DNA of 15,948 nucleotides from Clostridia bacterium (GTDB lineage: Bacteria; Bacillota_A; Clostridia; Oscillospirales; QAKW01): the NCBI GenBank assembly GCA_017396865.1, contig JAFQKO010000144.1, positions 1 to 15,948 of the forward strand. The letters are read 5' to 3'. Below the pieces are notes generated by a model, which was given only the letters and a program-made list of their open reading frames with translations, was not told where the DNA came from and searched no databases. This document shows positions 14,218-15,948 of this stretch, piece by piece. Made by a program: the position numbers and the translations under genes. The stretch's first letter is position 1; every line of letters starts with the position of its first letter.

Positions 14218-14973
14218 TTATTCGTCCTCCTTGGCTGCGCTCTTATCCTTGTATACACCCAAGGGATAGTAGGGGATCATCTTCTCCTCGACCCATTCCA
14301 AAGCCTTGGAGGGGGTCATACCCCAGTTGGTGGGGCAGGAGGAAATGACCTCAACCAGCGAGAAGCCCTTACCCTCGATCTGGTTTTGGAAGGCCTTTTT
14401 GATGGCCTTCTTGGCGTTGCGAACGTTTTTAACGTTGTTGACGGCAACACGCTCGATGTATTCGGGGCCGTCCAGAGAGGAGAGCAGCTCGCTCACCTTA
14501 ACAGGATAGCCGGCAACGGATACGTCTCTGCCGTAGGGAGAGGTCTGGGTGACCTGACCGGGCAGGGAGGTGGGAGCCATCTGACCGCCGGTCATGCCGT
14601 AGATGGCATTGTTGACGAAGATGATGGTGATGTTTTCGTTACGGGTGGCGGCATGAACGGTCTCGGCCATACCGATGGATGCGAGGTCACCGTCGCCCTG
14701 ATAGGTGAAGATGACGTTCTCGGGCATGCAGCGCTTGAGACCGGTGGCAACAGCGGGCGCACGGCCGTGGGCGGCCTCTACCATGTCGCAGGAAAAATAA
14801 TCATAAGCCATAACGGCGCAGCCGACCGGAGCCACGCCAACGGTCTTGCCCTCGATGCCCAGCTCGTCGATGGCTTCTGCCACCAGGCGATGGATGATAC
14901 CGTGGGTGCAACCGGGGCAATAGTGGAAGGGAGCGTCGGTCAACGCCTTGGGTTTTTCAAATACGATAGCCAT
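14218..14973 (-). CDS. 2-oxoacid:ferredoxin oxidoreductase, beta (TPP-binding) subunit
   Basis: This 251-residue subunit binds thiamine diphosphate and, in this family, a [4Fe-4S] cluster. YCPGCTHG gives Cys19 and Cys22; with Cys52 (PVGCAV) and Cys213 (SSCPTN) they make the four cluster ligands. The TPP motif is GDGD (93-96) followed by VNN (120-122). It carries the decarboxylation step that yields acyl-CoA and reduced ferredoxin for the branched-chain or 2-oxoglutarate pathways of anaerobes. The start overlaps the alpha stop by one base (TAATG), and the gamma gene follows 2 bp later, so the three are tightly co-translated. No key residue is missing. Confidence 0.95.
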   Translation of the reverse strand: MAIVFEKPKALTDAPFHYCPGCTHGIIHRLVAEAIDELGIEGKTVGVAPVGCAVMAYDYFSCDMVEAAHGRAPAVATGLKRCMPENVIFTYQGDGDLASIGMAETVHAATRNENITIIFVNNAIYGMTGGQMAPTSLPGQVTQTSPYGRDVSVAGYPVKVSELLSSLDGPEYIERVAVNNVKNVRNAKKAIKKAFQNQIEGKGFSLVEVISSCPTNWGMTPSKALEWVEEKMIPYYPLGVYKDKSAAKEDE

Positions 14974-15948
14974 TATTTTGCCTCCTTTGCAAGGTTCTCA
15001 ATGGATTCCAGCACCTGATCGGGGGTGGGAATCATGCCGCCGGTGCGGCAGCAGAGGTTAACGGGCTTTTTACACTCGGTGGCTAAGCGGATATCCTCGA
15101 TCATCTGACCCATCGAAAGCTCAACCGAGAGGAAGCCCTTGACCTGATCGGCCGCCTCACGCAATACCTTGGTGGGGAAGGGCCAGAGGGTGATGGGGCG
15201 GATCAGGCCGACCTTCAGGCCTGCCTTGCGGGCGGCCACAACGGCGTTCTTGGAAACGCGGGCGGCAATACCGAAGGCAACGACACAGTAGTCGGCATCC
15301 TCCATCATGAAGGATTCATACAGGACCTCGTTTTCCTCGATGGTCTTATACCGCTCAAACCGCTCGAAGTTGGTCTTTTCCAGCAGCTCGGGGTTGAGGT
15401 AGAGGGAGTTGATGATGCTGTGCTTGCGCTCGCCCTTGGTGCCGCGAACAGCCCAGGGCTTTTCGATCTCGGCTGCGGGCAGCTCGGGCAGCTCAACCGG
15501 CTCCATCATCTGGCCCATGGTACCGTCGGCCAGCAGCATGGCGGGCACGCGATATTTGTCGGAAAGATCAAAGGCCTTGATGGTCAGGTCTGCCATCTCC
15601 TGAACGGAGGCGGGAGCGAGAACGATCAGGTGATAGTCGCCGTGACCGCCGCCCTTGGTGGCTTGGAAATAGTCCGACTGGGAGGGCTGAATACCGCCCA
15701 AACCCGGGCCGCCGCGCTGAACGTTAACGATCAAGGCGGGCAGGTCAGCACCTGCGATGTAGGAGATACCCTCCTGCTTGAGGGAAACACCGGGGCTGGA
15801 GGAGGAGGTCATAACGCGGAAGCCTGCGCCGGCAACGCCGTAGACCATATTGATCGCCGCGACCTCACTCTCTGCCTGCAGGAAGGTACCGCCGATCTTC
15901 GGCATACGCTTCGCCATGTAGGCAGCGATCTCGGTCTGCGGGGTGATG
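14973..15948 (-). CDS. vorB: 2-oxoacid:ferredoxin oxidoreductase, alpha subunit (VorB-type), 5' partial
   Basis: The reading frame runs to the right window edge, so the true start lies outside. Upstream of the internal Met codon at 15917 the frame continues as ITPQTEIAAY, the conserved YPITP region near the N-terminus of the subunit, so about 324 residues are visible and perhaps 25-30 are missing. Segments such as GTFLQAESEVAAINM, VMTSSSSPG and GGPGLGGIQPSQ are typical of the VorB annotation in Clostridia, which converts 3-methyl-2-oxobutanoate (from valine) to isobutyryl-CoA. The end, TGGMIPTPDQVLESI, fits the family. Kor or Por types are alternatives. A small ferredoxin-like delta subunit often precedes this gene and may lie just beyond the window. 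Confidence 0.92.
   Translation of the reverse strand, partial: ITPQTEIAAYMAKRMPKIGGTFLQAESEVAAINMVYGVAGAGFRVMTSSSSPGVSLKQEGISYIAGADLPALIVNVQRGGPGLGGIQPSQSDYFQATKGGGHGDYHLIVLAPASVQEMADLTIKAFDLSDKYRVPAMLLADGTMGQMMEPVELPELPAAEIEKPWAVRGTKGERKHSIINSLYLNPELLEKTNFERFERYKTIEENEVLYESFMMEDADYCVVAFGIAARVSKNAVVAARKAGLKVGLIRPITLWPFPTKVLREAADQVKGFLSVELSMGQMIEDIRLATECKKPVNLCCRTGGMIPTPDQVLESIENLAKEAK

Overview
The window looks like a chromosomal segment of a fairly GC-rich, Gram-positive, strictly anaerobic bacterium, most likely an uncultured gut Clostridia (Oscillospirales or Christensenellales style). The grounds are strong AGGAGG ribosome sites, a ferredoxin-dependent 2-oxoacid oxidoreductase operon, a sortase-assembled pilus with Cna_B-type pilins, and N-acetylneuraminate lyase next to an AraC regulator. 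Taxonomy below phylum is inference. Layout: (1) 1-2082, plus strand: a promoter, a cytoplasmic sialidase-like (BNR/Asp-box) protein and a NanA-like aldolase overlapping by 4 bp, ending in a terminator that works in both directions. (2) 2081-3981, minus strand: a beta-propeller protein of the oligogalacturonate-lyase-like type and a TIM-barrel sugar isomerase/epimerase, also overlapping by 4 bp. They are transcribed away from an AraC/cupin regulator (4105-4899, plus). The 120-bp divergent region carries two extended -10 promoters and an imperfect direct repeat. The -10 region of the epimerase promoter closely matches that of the sialidase promoter, so all five genes may form one regulon for sialic-acid-like or acidic sugars. 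(3) 4937-12480, minus strand: a pilus operon from a recognisable promoter, in the order signal-peptidase-like protein, 1149-aa adhesin, 621-aa backbone pilin with LPETG, class C sortase, 214-aa proline-tailed basal pilin, then a terminator shared with araC. (4) 12532-13633, minus: an MBL-fold hydrolase with a PhnP-like Cys triad, translationally coupled to a histidine-phosphatase gene that is only an N-terminal stub, followed by a terminator. (5) 13652-15948, minus: gamma, beta and partial alpha (VorB-type) subunits of a 2-oxoacid:ferredoxin oxidoreductase, tightly packed, with a strong hairpin after gamma. The most notable observation is that the pilus-linked signal peptidase homologue keeps the fold motifs but has Ala at the position of the catalytic Ser and Arg at that of the catalytic Lys, suggesting an inactive assembly factor. 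The adhesin begins with an exact 19-residue duplication of a C-x4-H-x-H-x3-C motif. The three pilus proteins carry three different sorting motifs (LPETG, LPISG, DPDTG) beside a single sortase gene. No rRNA, tRNA, CRISPR array, insertion sequence or prophage gene was seen.
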